From Caprimulgus europaeus (taxonomy: Eukaryota; Chordata; Aves; Caprimulgiformes; Caprimulgidae): a stretch of DNA of 64,000 nucleotides. Where the stretch lies: positions 16,817,165-16,881,164 of the forward strand of contig OU015538.1 in NCBI GenBank assembly GCA_907165065.1. The letters are read 5' to 3'. The translations under genes were made by a program, and so were the position numbers. Under the pieces are notes generated by a model. That model was not told the origin of the DNA. It saw only the letters and a program-made list of their open reading frames with translations, and searched no databases. Numbering within the stretch: the first letter of the stretch is position 1; each line of letters opens with the position of its first letter. This document shows, piece after piece, positions 12,882-25,991 of this stretch.

Positions 12882-13010
12882 GAGCAGAGTACCTCCTCAG
12901 CAAATTGGCTGATGGTACTGAACTGGGAGGAGTGCTGGATACGCCAGACAGGTGGACTAGATGGCCTTCAGAGGTCCCTTCCAACCTCAAGCATTCTTTG
13001 ATTCTGTGAT
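12882..13010 (+). mobile_element. CR1 LINE with large internal deletion
   Basis: The first part, up to about 12949, matches the reverse-transcriptase region of CR1 ORF2. Translated in frame it reads LSKLADGTELGGVLDTPD, the decayed form of the family's LSKFADDTKLGGVADTPE section, which includes the FADD catalytic motif. At about 12950 it jumps straight to the 3' UTR: GGACTAGATGG, a GGTCCCTTCCAACCTC box, and degenerate ATTCTTTG/ATTCTGTG terminal octamers. Roughly a kilobase that normally separates these parts is missing. The catalytic aspartates are damaged, so this copy is inactive. A minus-strand frame at 12874-13086 is an antisense shadow. Confidence 0.8.
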
Positions 13011-14172
13011 CTTCTGTGGATTCAGTACATTGTGCATAGTACCAGTTGTGCTCCTCAGTGCAAGGGAAAGTAACTGAAAAAATCATGGAAAATAACTAAA
13101 ACTTATTCTGTTTGATGAGCTTTTGAAAGGATTTAGACTTGTATGCAGAACAAGGAGTGGCAAGGGAGACTGTTCTTCAATAGCTTTACCACTGCACATA
13201 TGGTATGCCACTTTTGAAAGGAAGGAGAGGTTTCACTTCTGATTTTAGTGGGAAACAACAAACCAGAGATTAGCTGTACAGTCAAGATTTGAAGATTGAA
13301 GGCAACATTGTGTAGTATTTCTCATAAAGTATTAGATTTTTCGATCCAAGCAAATTCCCTTTCTTTCCCATGGCGCAGTCCTCGTTTTGACTCTCTGAAT
13401 GGGAGAGTTGATTTTTGATACTTGCCGGATAGTAGTAGTAATTCCATCAAGATAACGTAATCCCAACTAAAGTAGTAACTTTTCTTAAGAAGCTGAAGAA
13501 CATTTGAGTTCAGCACAGAAAACAGACGTAAGTCCTTGCAGGTTCTATAGAAATTACTAAGAAAAAGAAATACCAACACTCAAAAGTGAAAGTTTCAGTT
13601 AAAAAGTTCCTTAGAAATAAGTGGTACATTAAATTAAATATTATCATACATCATCTGTGATATTACTTAGTTCTTTCCAAGACTATTGCACTTGCTGACC
13701 TGCCTTGTTTTGCTTTTCTAATCCATACAGAATAAGCTTGATTCTTTCTTCAGCAGCAACATCTCCACTGAACCTCCAAGAGGTTGTGTTCTGGATGTGA
13801 TAAAATGACTACAGTACCCATATAGAAAACCTATGTTATCAAGTCTGTTAAATAACTATTGATGTGTGTGTTTCCAGTCTCTGCAGCTAATGTGAGTGAC
13901 CAGTCATTCCAACTGTGAGTGAAGAATGGCATCTAACATCTTATAGTAAGAAATAAGACTGAGCTGGCTTGGATTTCATCACTGCATAATGCAAGTTGCT
14001 TCCTTAATCTCAGAATAGGCTGCACCATCTTCTTTATACAACTTCTTACCTTCCGATTTCAGAACCTGGAAGGATAAACAGATGACCTTTAAAAAGCAAA
14101 AAACAGTTCACCAAGCATCTGTTATGAGACTGAAGGCTTTTGGACTCTAGATGTACAGTGAAGTCAATTTTC
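13011..14172. other. Non-coding DNA
   Basis: No gene, RNA or repeat was recognised. A minus-strand open frame at 13322-13579 (85 codons) shows no known domain. Confidence 0.6.
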
Positions 14173-14252
14173 TTGTTATCAAACCACTGATACATTTAGA
14201 GCGTGGGCTACTTGTAGCCCACGCTCTAAATGTATCAGTGGTTTGATAACAA
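14173..14252. repeat. Perfect 39-bp inverted repeat, 2-bp loop
   Basis: The left arm at 14173-14211 and the right arm at 14214-14252 are exact reverse complements over all 39 positions, separated only by TT. Pairing stops at 14172/14253. The arms contain ordinary mixed sequence, including a GC-rich centre (GAGCGTGGGCTAC and its complement), so this is not a simple-repeat artefact. Each arm retains a CpG. No terminal repeat of a known DNA transposon is recognisable and no clear target-site duplication flanks it. Exact arm identity implies recent origin, for example by a replication template switch, or alternatively a sequencing or assembly fold-back. If transcribed it would form a long perfect hairpin. 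Confidence 0.97.
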
Positions 14253-17200
14253 TGACATTTTAACATCAGTTTGAGAGGTATCGTGGTCTGCTAAATCTGT
14301 ATGTTATTTCTGATAAAGTGAGTTCAACTCTGTATTTCAGTTTCTTCTTTTAACCTTTGCGAAGTCTGTTTGGATTTAAAAAAAAAAAAAAGAAAAAGTC
14401 TGTTCAAACACCAAACAAGCTTTCAGTATGTTCATTCAGCACTTAGTCTGGGGAATTTCAACCTCACCTGAAGTTTCTCTATGCTTCCATGACATAGCTC
14501 ATTGTGTGTTCATTAAAATTAGGAGAAACATACATAAATGTTTGCTTATAGGGAAGAAATAAAATGAAATAGTTAATGTTTAACGAGGATAGCAAAGTGG
14601 GCCTGTTTTAACCAGAAAGACAGATTTAGAAAGGCCTATTACAGAATACCTGTAGCCCTGTGAAGAGTGGGAGTTCATCCTTTCTTCAAAATAAGGAGAT
14701 ATTCAAGCACACTCTCATTCCAGGAGAGCTGTCAAATAGAGCTATTTCTGTGAAATACCTTGTGGGGAGAGGCTTGGTACTAAGTGATGTGGGTGTCTAA
14801 TTTATAAATCATTGCAGAGTCAAGGACCTGAGTACCAGGAGATGCTTAATTTAGGCAGGAATTTAAAGTGTTTGGGAAAAACTTGGCATCTTATGAAAAA
14901 TGCAGGCACTATTGGCATTAGAATTTGAGGAGGTCTTGCACAGCTAAAACTTGGGTTCACGTTAATGTAAGTTACTCCATGGTGAACCCTATTTTGTACC
15001 TTTTTTTGTGACTTAAGATAAATGTTTTTGTTGGGTAAGCTGCAGCTACCCCATGTGTAGCCACTACTTCATGACATATTTATCACTCATTGTATGTTAC
15101 AAATCTGTTATGGTCAAGTGAAGGCTAAGATTAGAAAAATTGTTAGAAACCACTTCTCAAAGGCTGCCAGAAGACAGCAGAATTTAGAAGATAAAGCAGT
15201 TCCTCTAAAATATTTTGTACTAGGATGTAGCAAATGTTAGATTCTGAAGTCATATTACCCTATAGTAATTCAGCCTAGACATATTGTCTAAATCTTAAAA
15301 ATATGCTAATAATTGTAGTTTGTGATTTACTTTATAATAATTTCAGATAATTCTATAGAAATTGGCTGTGATTTGTAACTTGGGTGAACAAACACATATC
15401 TTTCTAATTTCTCTTGCTTCTGGCTGCTCAAAGGCAGTCTATCAGTTCATTTCTTGTGGATAGAAATGTAACCAATCCAGCTTATTTCAGTTTTGAGTTA
15501 AAATATTGCAAAACATAAAGGATTCTCAAGTTCATTGGACCTGCAGAAACTTCCTTAAAAGTAACTAAAAGCAAAAGTACTAAATTATGTTTTAAAGTCT
15601 TTATGTAATTTCAAAATGTTATTTTTAATTGTAAGCTTGAAAATGTAAAAGCTCCAATTCAGGCTCCATTATAAAACCCCATGTTTAAAAACTATAGTTG
15701 ACTGAAGTAGGAGTGGATCTCCTTAAAGGAGATACATGGATGCTCTGTCCCAGTTCATAATGGATTTACTTTAGAATGATCATCTTGGGTAGACGCTTGT
15801 GGTATCTACAGGACAGAAAAACAAATTACCTAGGCTCTGATTTACCATACCATTACCATAATTTCCTGCATCCAGTCTTACACTATTGTAGCTAATTTGT
15901 TCTACATAATTTAATATGTTACAAAGCATTCTTCTACCCAGAGAGCCCCATAAATTCTGTCTATTTTTTGATTAATCTTTGGTTCCATTTCCCTTATTCA
16001 TTTGTTAGATGTCTGGGGTCATGATTCTGTATGGAAACGTGCACAGTCACTGGAAGTCACTCGCATGCAAAGCATTGTGGACTGAGTTTAAAGTTTTAAG
16101 CGTTTCATGATAAGAAATATTTTTATGTATGCTCAATAGAATGATAGGATATTTGGGACTTTCTTGGTTGCTCTCTACAGATTTTTCTAAGCAAACAGAA
16201 GGAACAATTCCCATGTGTATGTACATTTGTTTCTCTGACTTTAAATAGCACATTTAATGTTCAAGTTGGGTAGGGACATGAGAGTATTTGAGGGATATTT
16301 TTCCTGTGACTTTCTTCTCTGGAAGTACTCTTTTACAACTGATGGTAAAAGCTCTGTACAATCCTCAGTGCTAGTTAGACTATGAAGTGGCAGTAAAAGA
16401 AGCTCAGCTGTGAACACTTTACCCACACTGTATAAACTATTTATCTGACCTACAGCTGGTGAACATTCTTGCGCGCTGTGGGGGATCCATAGTGCCAGGC
16501 TACAGACCCTGCAAGCACCATTTCCACCTGCAGCACCGCTGCAGAATGTAATGAAGACATTACACATTAAGGAAAAATTATACCCTAGGGCAAGAAAATG
16601 GAGAAACAATCACTGTAGGAGTGTTTTGGTTTTGTTTTGTATTTTAAGTGATGGGTTTGTTCTATTAATTAGTTGGAACACTTAGCTTTTAAATTTCAAT
16701 TGCAGAAATACCACTGTGATTAGCACAGAAGAAGGGAAATAGGCTAGCTAGATTATATTGTTAAGAAACTACAACAAGAAAAGATACAACTGAGTGACAC
16801 CTTCCCAAATCCTGTCATTTGGTTTCACTCCATGTTTGGCATATCCCCTGCAACCACTCATTCTTATCTTCAAATTATACAAAATAATATTTATTATAAT
16901 TACATTGTAATCTAATTGATTTTTTTTTTTTAATGAACTTTTTAGCTGATACTTTAGTGAGGCAGCTAGCTGGATGAAAACTGCATGTTCTGCATGCTTC
17001 TAGACAATGTTTTGAAAAGAACAGCTTCCCTTTCAAAGTTGCACAAGCCTTCCTCTGAAGCTCTTCTTGGGGTGGTGTTAACTAACTAATGAAAATGATA
17101 CATCAATAAATACTTTGAAGGGCTTTTTTTATACTTCTCTGGTTACGTAGAAAACATTGGAAAACAACTAATACTAGCATTCAAGAGGGATGAGTAAAAA

Positions 17201-20200
17201 ATGAAACTAAAAGTAAAAATTAGATAGCTCTACAATCACAATCTTAATAGCAAATTATGTTGCAGCTATCAAGATTTTCCGTCATGAAACTTGACAGCGA
17301 GACTCCTGCCTCAGCTTCTTAGGCCAGTATAAAATGTTTTGTTTTATGAGAAATACTGAAGGGAGAAGCTTTGTGGAGTTACCTGTTAGCGCTACAAATA
17401 ACATCATCTGTGTAGGTGTATGTTTCCTGTCTTTACTTTTTTAGAATGCCCTTGTAGTACAAATAAAGTTTTGTAGAATATTGTCATTGAGATATATAAA
17501 ATGATGCTTTTATAAAATGTGCCATTTCTACAAAAAAACCCCCATTTTTTCCCCCTTATTGCTATCATTAAAAAACCAGCTTCCCTGATTAACCATATCC
17601 CTCATCTAGTTGCTGTTGTCCTGCAGATGTGTTTGGAGTATTAACGGAAAACTTTGCTTACTAAAAGTAGTTTTGAATTAGGAGATTTTCAACTTGGTGG
17701 TATTAGGATGGAAGACATCAGTTACTGGTAAGGATATGATAAGGTGAAAGAGTACTTTTGTCACCTCTTGATTTAGTAGGAGATTGTATTGCTTTTTGGA
17801 TTACATTTACAGGTTTCAGCTGCATCTGCTCAGAACTTGTTAGAAGTTGGCTTGAAAGGTGGGTACGACAAGGTGTCACGGGCCAGCTTTATCTCCTACT
17901 AATTACCTAGGAGAAATGTGCCAGGTTTCTGGGTATACAGAACGCCTGGAAATAATTTTGAGGAAGTTGAACACCTCAGTTTGAGAAATTTTTCTTTAAG
18001 TCACCTTTAATCAGAATCAGTGTAAAGAAATATGAAATACTTTCAAATACTTTAAATATTTAAATAGTTTTAAATGGTGAAATAGAATGGTAGTAGGCTC
18101 ATTGGCTTTCTCGTGCAAAAACTAGCAGTTCTTATACAAACTCTCAAAGTCTATTTGGGAGCCTTCAGAGAAAAAACTTTCTGTACCATATTCTATTACA
18201 CTTTCAGAAAGTGAACTGTCTTATTCTTCCTTCATAAGGGAAAATAATTTAAAGCACTCTGTGGCCTTTGGAATTCCAGGAATGTATTAATGTGTGGAAA
18301 ATATTCTTGAGTAGATGCTGCTTGTCTTTATCTAACTTGTGGTTTTTTCCAGTTGTTCCAATTCTCGTAGCTCTCTGAGTGCTTGATATGCAACTGTGAA
18401 TTTTAAGAAAACTTCCTGTTGTTTCCTTTAAGAGTAGTCATTAATACAAGAAATAACTTGAGAATAGATGAACCCATTATTCCTAATTATTTTCCCAATG
18501 TGTATAACTAAAAACTAATGGTTGGAACATTATTGCTCTATGCTGCCAGCTGGGTGGTTCCTCCCTTTCAATTTTCCCAGCCCTGGTTCTTGCTAGACCA
18601 CTCTGTGGGATGCCTTAACTTGTTGAAACAGCATAAACCCCTGCAATTTTTTGCTGGGTTTGTTTCCTGCCATTTTAGAGAGTTAAATTGTTCTCAAAGG
18701 GCCTGGAGCAAGGTCCACTGCTGGAATTGCATGGCAGGAAGGATTGGGAACTTTCTTTCTAATGGTGATGGACAGTTATTTGAGCTTCCGCTTCTGAAGC
18801 AGATACCCTGACCCATCAAACAGAGTAGCTGAGCTGTCATGAGACTGTGAGATACGTTTTCATAGCTGTATCAGAGTGCCAGGGTAGATGCAGAGCCTAG
18901 TCTCTCTGTGTTGGGTAGAGATTACACAATGCAGATCTTCATCGTAGCTACTAGTCAGAGTTACCTGCTCCTATTCAAGTGTTCAGTCTTTGATATGTCT
19001 ATTTTTAGTATCATTGGAAACACATTTAAAAACAGGTAGTGGCTCAGGGAGTTTTTCTTTCACTAATTGTTAAATGTTCAGAGTAATCCTTTCAAATAAT
19101 TGATTTCTATTGTGTTGCAGTGCAACACTGCCTATTAAGAAAAAAAAAAAGTCTTTTTGCTATATTTTCTTTGACCTGTTTATATTAGTTTTAACCTTTG
19201 TTCTTTGTGCCATCACTGACAATTGGCTCTCAAATACAAAACCTTATTTTCAACTCAGTCAGTCCTTTGGTAATAATAAAGCCAGATTTGTGGAGACAGT
19301 AGAAGGAAAGTTCTTGAAAGTTGTAGGAATTTCTAATGTATTAATAGGAATATTCTACTATTTTAATCTCTGGTTTTCATGAAGATTAGTACTGATATTC
19401 CTAGAATACAGCAAGAACAAATGCCTTCTCAAAAAGACTTGGGATTTGGAAATGGAAAAGGCTTAGCAAGAGATCTGCTGTCTAGCCTACTGCTTTTTTC
19501 CATGTAGTTATTCAGAAATGTACTCCTTTTACATTTCAGATAAATACTTTTTTTTTTTCAGTGGATTCAGCTGGAATAAATTTTGTAATGTATAAGGAGG
19601 GGAGAAAAGCCTAAATTTAAATCAACAATAGCTTTGTGTCTCTTTGTGGAATAGGCAGTTATTGATTATCTATACATCAGGTAAGTCCTTTTTTAATGCC
19701 AGGAAGTAATTTTATTATGTCTCAAAGCATGCATTTAAGAAGTTATTAAAAGTTTATTCAATACCACAGTGAATGATGTGTCTAGCTACTACTCTGTCTT
19801 AATAAGCACTTTGTTTCAGTATCTTATACTGATGAATTTTAAGTACAGTATAATACAATTTTGTTGTTTTTCCTTACATTTTTCTAATTCCATTGGCGTG
19901 TCTTTTTAACATTGTGGAGAAGTACAGCTACATTTTTTCCTTTTTTAGTGTTTCAAAGCCATTTTATACATACCCGTTATGACCACATACATGACTTAGT
20001 TATCCAGTTCACCCTCTTGGAGTGTCATGCACTCTACACATTTTAGAAGAAGTCACCATGGGAATATAGGGCTATTGAGATGGTTCATAACTGAGAATGT
20101 TTCTGGACAATTTCCTCAGTAATTAAGGGTACAAGTGTTTCATATTTTGTAAGGAAATAGGCGAAATCCAGCAGTGATTTTACTTGGCTAACTTGGTGTA

Positions 20201-21736
20201 TAGAAGTTGTTCAAAGACCATGTAATGGAAGGGGACTGCTGTTGCTGGACTTCTACTCATTTTGGTTTAGATAAAGTTTATAGGAAAACTCATTTAAAGG
20301 GAAAGCTGAATGCTGAAAGTCAAGGGCAGAGGTCCACCTGAAGCAGCCTGGGCAGTTTTGTCACACAGATATATGGATAACGTTGCAAGAAGACTTTGGC
20401 TCTGGAGTCCACATGACTTTGTACTAACTTAGAGGTGGATCAAGTGAAGGCAGCTCTTGGTATAAACCAAAACTGAAGCTCAGACTCACAGTAGTGTTTA
20501 CTAAGATGCCAGAATATTTCTGCTGCAGATTCACAAGAATACCAGAGGAGGTCTCTTCTGTTTGACCTATTTTGTGTAAATCACAGCCCTGACTAGCACC
20601 TTATGTGCCTAAAAATGTTTCTGAAGAAACATTTGGTTGATATTATTCCTACTATAAATATTAATTGCCTTGGAACCTACAAGGACCTTTCTAAATCACA
20701 CACACAAAAAAACCCAAACCAACAAAAACCTAAACTTGCCAGTTTTATTAATATCTGTTGCAGCCTTAGATATTTACATGCTTACCTTCAGAATGGACCT
20801 CTGAAACACCTGGTGTTGTCCACTTCCAATGTAGTTACTGAGTAAGTGGTGTAAACAGCAGACAGTCAAATCAATGCTCAAAGCCTGGAGGAAAAAAAAA
20901 TAGCGACCACAGAATTCCCACTGACTGGCTGTCCTGTGGAACCTGAGGGAAATTTGGGTCCTTGCTACAGTCACAGCTATACCATCTTCCAATGTTCAGT
21001 TTGTCTATTTATTAAATTATGGGATAAATATTGTTATTTATGTTAATAATGTTTCAAAAGTGCGAGCTTAAGACAAAATATTTGGAGTGCGATACTGAAC
21101 CTTGAAGGTTTCCACAGAAGCTGTTTGAGTAGTTTGTGTAGTTTCTTGAGTGTTATTTTTTTTTTATCCCTTGTGTTGATTCTGAGTCTGATGTGTTGTT
21201 CAGTATCTGTTAAGTATGTAGGTATCTCTGAATTTTCTGGAGGATACTTTAATTGATTTTCCTGTTGTTACAGAGTAAATGTAGAATCTATGGCCAAAGA
21301 GTCTCTCTCATTGAAGTGTCCCACACTTTTAGTCTGCGGTGCAAATTAAGGTAGACAGACCATAGATAGGACACTTGTTAATTGAATTTTATGCCTTTTT
21401 TCCCTGGTTTTAACACTGCTAAGCATGAAGATGAATGTTTATGGCCATATCTCCAAGCCAAGATTAGTTTTCCCAACCTCTGCTGATTGTTTTGCTATTC
21501 AGATTTAATTGTGGTTTCCCTTTCCTGTATTTTGTATTTCATAATGTTTCCTGTTTTAAATCTTCAGTGGCAGAATTACCTTTATTGAAAGCTTGTAGAG
21601 TGTGTTTTGGAGAAAGACTTAATACAATATTTTCCTGTGTTTTATATCATGTAGTGCAAAACATGGACCCAACATTTTGACAGAAATTAATTTTTCTTCT
21701 ACGTTTTTTTTTCTTCCCCCTGTTCCTCAAGGCTGC
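14253..21736. other. Long unique non-coding stretch
   Basis: No gene is supported over about 7.5 kb. The longest open frame is 122 codons (16241-16609, minus). It contains no domain or motif that I recognise, and its residue use is that of random sequence. A 97-codon forward frame at 18518-18811 sits in slightly GC-richer DNA but is likewise unrecognised. Simple tracts include an A run at about 14379-14391, a T run at about 16920-16932, an A run near 19139-19150 and an A/C-rich tract near 20696-20733. A small hairpin (8-bp arms at 14953-14960 and 14982-14989) is unremarkable. Confidence 0.6.
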
Positions 21737-21879
21737 TTAGCCTCCTTCCTGGCCCTTCTGTAAAGTCTTCACAGCACAAAGCTGCTTTTCTCTTCTCAGT
21801 ATGAGCCTTTGGAACAGTTGTAATTCCTGTGATTGTGTATCCATCTGTGTCTGTGATCCCTTTTCTTTAACCTCACTCC

Positions 21880-22090
21880 CTGTACCAACTCCTGCTGCCA
21901 GGGCAGGCTGGGCAGACGCACTGACACAGACAGCAGTGCGGAAGGTTAGCGGCACTGCTCTGTTAGCCACCTCCCTGGTGCCTGTCCTCCCTGCGAGGAC
22001 CTTTACGCAGCGGAGTTAAACTGCTAGTGACAGTAACCACCTAACCCTCATTAGCACGGCCAGTATGTCTCATCTCCTAATGATTGGCGG
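21880..22090. promoter_or_regulatory. Local CpG cluster, possible weak CpG island
   Basis: Eight CpG dinucleotides fall between 21917 and 22088 (at 21917, 21939, 21950, 21994, 22006, 22011, 22057 and 22088) in GC-richer sequence, against a surrounding background almost free of CpG. It is too short for a standard CpG island call. It could be an unmethylated regulatory site, a distal promoter of a non-coding RNA, or a CpG-retaining young insertion of an unrecognised element. Overlapping frames on both strands (21801-22019 plus, 21737-21970 minus) show no known protein. Confidence 0.35.
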
Positions 22091-23205
22091 TTCCAGAAGA
22101 GTTGTATCATGTTTTCTGCCAAGAATAGAGTACAGCTAATAGAGATACGCAGACTGATCTAAATGCTGATTATTTAGCATACTTAGCGCATTTGTATCAA
22201 CATTTCCAGAATCTCTTGCTGCTGGAGATTGCAACAGGAACCAGGGGTAGGTAGTTGCATAGAAAGTTGTTTCTGTTTTTATCCATAAGAACATACAGGT
22301 GTATGGCAATCCATACTAAACCAAGTCACTACAGTTAGCACATATGTGCTGGTCTGCCGTACTCAGACCCTTTTATTGCAATACGTTCGGTAGTAGGCAG
22401 TTCAGTTAGGAAGTGCATAAGGTGCTCAGGGCATGTGGAGAGACAATTGTGCAGATAAGAGCTTGGCACCAAGTATATTTTCAAATACCACAGTTAAAAT
22501 CCCTGCAGTTTGTTGCAAAAGTGTTTGTTAGTGGGGAAAAAAAATGCACTGTAGCTTTAAAGACAAATTAATGCCATTAGTTTACATTCTTTATTTCATC
22601 TAGCAACCTGGTGAGGAAAATCACAGTCACCATTGTAGCACCATTTGGTATTTTCTAAGGCAGCTAAGAATTACTGCTGTTTGGTGTCTCTTGGTATAAG
22701 CAAGTAGAACACTTAACACGTGTGCATGGTGAGTTTCCTTCTGTGCAGTCAACTTTCTGTTCCTTGGAACTGGATAGTCTTTGGAGTTGTTTTGTTTAAA
22801 ATTTGAAGCAGATAGTCTCCTATGAAACCACCTGCTGTACTTAGTGTAGCTGGCATAGCAGGTTACCGGTGCTATGTAATTTGGCACCGATGTCCTTGTT
22901 TGAGGAAAGCAAATTCATTTTTTCTAAAGGGATGTAGGATTATAGTTGTGGAATCATATTTGTGCTCAAAAAAAGACAATATTAGTAGGCTAGGAAATGT
23001 CTGTGAATACAGCAGAATCCCACCCCTGCCTGCTAGTAACTTATCAGTGTATTGCAGGATGATAAATACACTACTTAGGAAGTCTGTTTTTGAGGGAGAT
23101 AGCAAAGACTATGGGAACTGACTTAATCAGAATATTTATTCTACTTTACAAAAGTATTTATTTATTTTTGGCTGATACTAATTCTCAGGATTCTGATTCC
23201 TTTGA

Positions 23206-23239
23206 AAATAATAATAATAATAATAATTATTATTATTAC
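23206..23239. repeat. (AAT)n/(ATT)n microsatellite
   Basis: About six AAT units switch phase into ATT units, giving an imperfect self-complementary trinucleotide tract. It is a simple tandem repeat. Confidence 0.9.
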
Positions 23240-25942
23240 ATGAGATTTTCTTGCTATCCATTCTACTGCAGAACTCCAAGTGAAATCTAGGTGGGTTTCA
23301 TACTTCGTTCCTTGGACTGCAGGGCACAGAGAATGGCTTAGCTTTTGGAGTCAGCTTGCATGGATGATTCTTGGCTGTGTACAAAAAATCATGGGAGGCA
23401 TGGAGAAGAAATGCTTTGCCTAATGCCCTGGATAAGAACACTTAAAGAGGACGATAACAAAAGATAAATTGGTGAGTGCTCAGAAAATAATTCTCCTCCT
23501 CAAACAATTCTAAAAACTAAATGAGCTTTTAGAATAAGCGAAGTTTCTATCTTATTTCTTCCTGACAATTTTTTATAGAAACAGGGGTGGCATATGGCAT
23601 GGTTCAACATACTTTTTGTTCTCCAGCAAGGGGTGTGGTAAGGAAGTGACTTGTTTAGCATGGTGGTTGCTACCAGCCTAAATAGAGATCAAACGAATCC
23701 TATCTGGGATGTCATTTTACTGATGTCTAACAGAGCAGACTATATCCTTGGCTATCATCTTCAAGAATATGTTCTTTGATTTAAATTACCAGCAATACTT
23801 TAGAGCATAGCAAAGTTAAGTGTTCCCAAAAGTGATTAAAATGCAGAGATTCTGGAAAATTTTATAAATAATTTGAAGGAAAGTACTGTAGCATTTCTTT
23901 GAGTTTCTTAAAAGCTAGTTTCCATGGTGTTTTGGATGTGGTTTAACACTTCTCTACTTTTAATATCCAGTCCAGAAGATCAATTTTCTTACTTACATTG
24001 TGTTAGATAATAATTTTGTCTGTGCTGGCTGTAATCATAAAGGATGTATACCCTAACAGGAATTTTCTTCTTTACTGCATGCAGAAGATAAAATAATTTC
24101 TTCATGATTGCCACTTCTATTTATGAAAGGCTGTAACTGAATGACTGTATGTGCAGCTCCCTGCAAGTAAATAATCCAGGCTGCAGATACGAAGCAAGCA
24201 CTGAAATGTGACAGCACAACAGTAACATTTCTGGAGTCCATGCTAACGTAGCTGGTGCCACATAAGAATGATTTGTGAAAAAGATGGATACCAACAAATA
24301 TTACCAATCTTATCAGTTGTTTAATTTGTATTAATTTTCCCTGCTGAGCAATATATAAATATTCATAGTATTATCAGTTTAGTTTACATTTTGAGATGTT
24401 AACAGAGATAAGAGAGAAATTTGCCATGAATATTTCAACTTTTCTAAGTATGTAGTTTCTTTGAATCCCTGATGTTAGTCACAGTGACATTAGTAGAAGA
24501 AAAACTTTTTTATAAAAGTTTTATTTGCAGGAGTAAACACTTGTGAAGTTGAAATGTATTTATTATATAACTATTTGTGTATCCAGTGGAGTTCTTATCT
24601 CACAGGTCTTTCTCTTCTTTGTGCCTGTTTGATCGATATTGGTTGAACTATGGCTAAACTTTGAAGAAAATAAATGAGTTCTTCTTTAGATTGTCATAGC
24701 CACTGGTGGATATTGCTGAGAACTGTTCAAGTAGTATTCATTTTTCATACTTTGGAAAGAAACACTGTAGTAGGGGAAAGTTATGGAAGCAAAATGTACG
24801 ACTAACCCCCACTGAAGGGGCAAGTGGAATTAATTTTAGTCTCGTAGGTAGCAGCCATTGAAGTCGGTGTGAAAGTTTAAGGGCTTATCTGTATTATTGG
24901 ATAAGGCTGACCCCTGTTTCTGCTGTATTAACCTGGGACCTGAAAGTGTGGGAAAGCTTGGTAAAAAGCTTTCTAAACTGTGTGGGTGCCAGTTATGTGA
25001 CATTTGTTTTATAACTGGAACTCCCTTGCTTACTTTACCACTCTAAAGAACATTAATTGAATTGGTTGATTTTTTTTTTTTTAAAGTCAGTATGTCTCTC
25101 TGGTATTTTTTAATTATTCAAATATGTAAATGTTTGAAATGTTTTCTGAAAATATTTGAGAAATTCAGCACAACCATTCAGTTTCTCAAGCAATTTACCT
25201 CCTCCCTCCCCCTCTCCCCAAAGTTTCCAGTTTGTGCAAAAATCACTTTTATCAGAAAGTTCCCTATTAGTCTTAGTTAAAAGAGTTGGTCTCCTGCTCT
25301 ACCTGGTAAGTAATGCATAGCTTTGATCATTGTCTCTCCTAATGTGAAGAGTCTTCACTTAGTTCTTAATCTTTGATATTTTGTAGTGAAGCATCTGCTA
25401 TGGCAATGGATAATTAAAATAGAAGTACAGTGCCCTGACTAGCTATCACTTCAGTTCTGTTTACAGAACGTTAAATTGTCTTTTCCTAAAGAAAATATTT
25501 TTAGATTCAGTCATTTAATTAGTTTACATCTGTGTTTGTATGCACACATGTGTAATAGTAGTACTAATAGCTGCCAGTATCACAAGATTGACCCTAAAAT
25601 TTGTAAATATAATATTTTGCTATTTACAGTTTGCCATTTAAAAGATCTGATCCTTTAATGTCTGATATAGAGATTTCCAGAATCCTGACCAGTTTTCTTA
25701 TTGCTTTGGTATGTAAGCTAATGCTTTGATTCCTTGCATGCCTCCCCAGCCACAGGGAGATGATGTTTGTGTTTGTAATGCTTGTGAACAATTTAATTAA
25801 GCATTGTGAAAGATTGATGAAATAGCTACATTTGATGAAATATCCAACAGTCATTGTGTCATGGTCCCAGGTGGAACATTTAATAAGCTAGAGACCCAAC
25901 AGCACTTCAGAAATGCTGTGGCCCTGTTGGATTGCAGGGTTT

Positions 25943-25991
25943 TAACCATTCAAACTTCAAAAATAACTATTAACCATTAACTTCAAAAATA
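25943..25991. repeat. Short tandem duplication, period 28
   Basis: TAACCATTCAAACTTC... at 25943-25965 recurs as TAACCATTAACTTC... at 25971-25991, with a 2-base length difference. It looks like a small local duplication that has since diverged. Confidence 0.7.

Noticed and set aside
16241-16609. 122-codon minus-strand open frame
   Set aside because: No recognisable protein features. It sits in ordinary non-coding sequence with no promoter or splice context.
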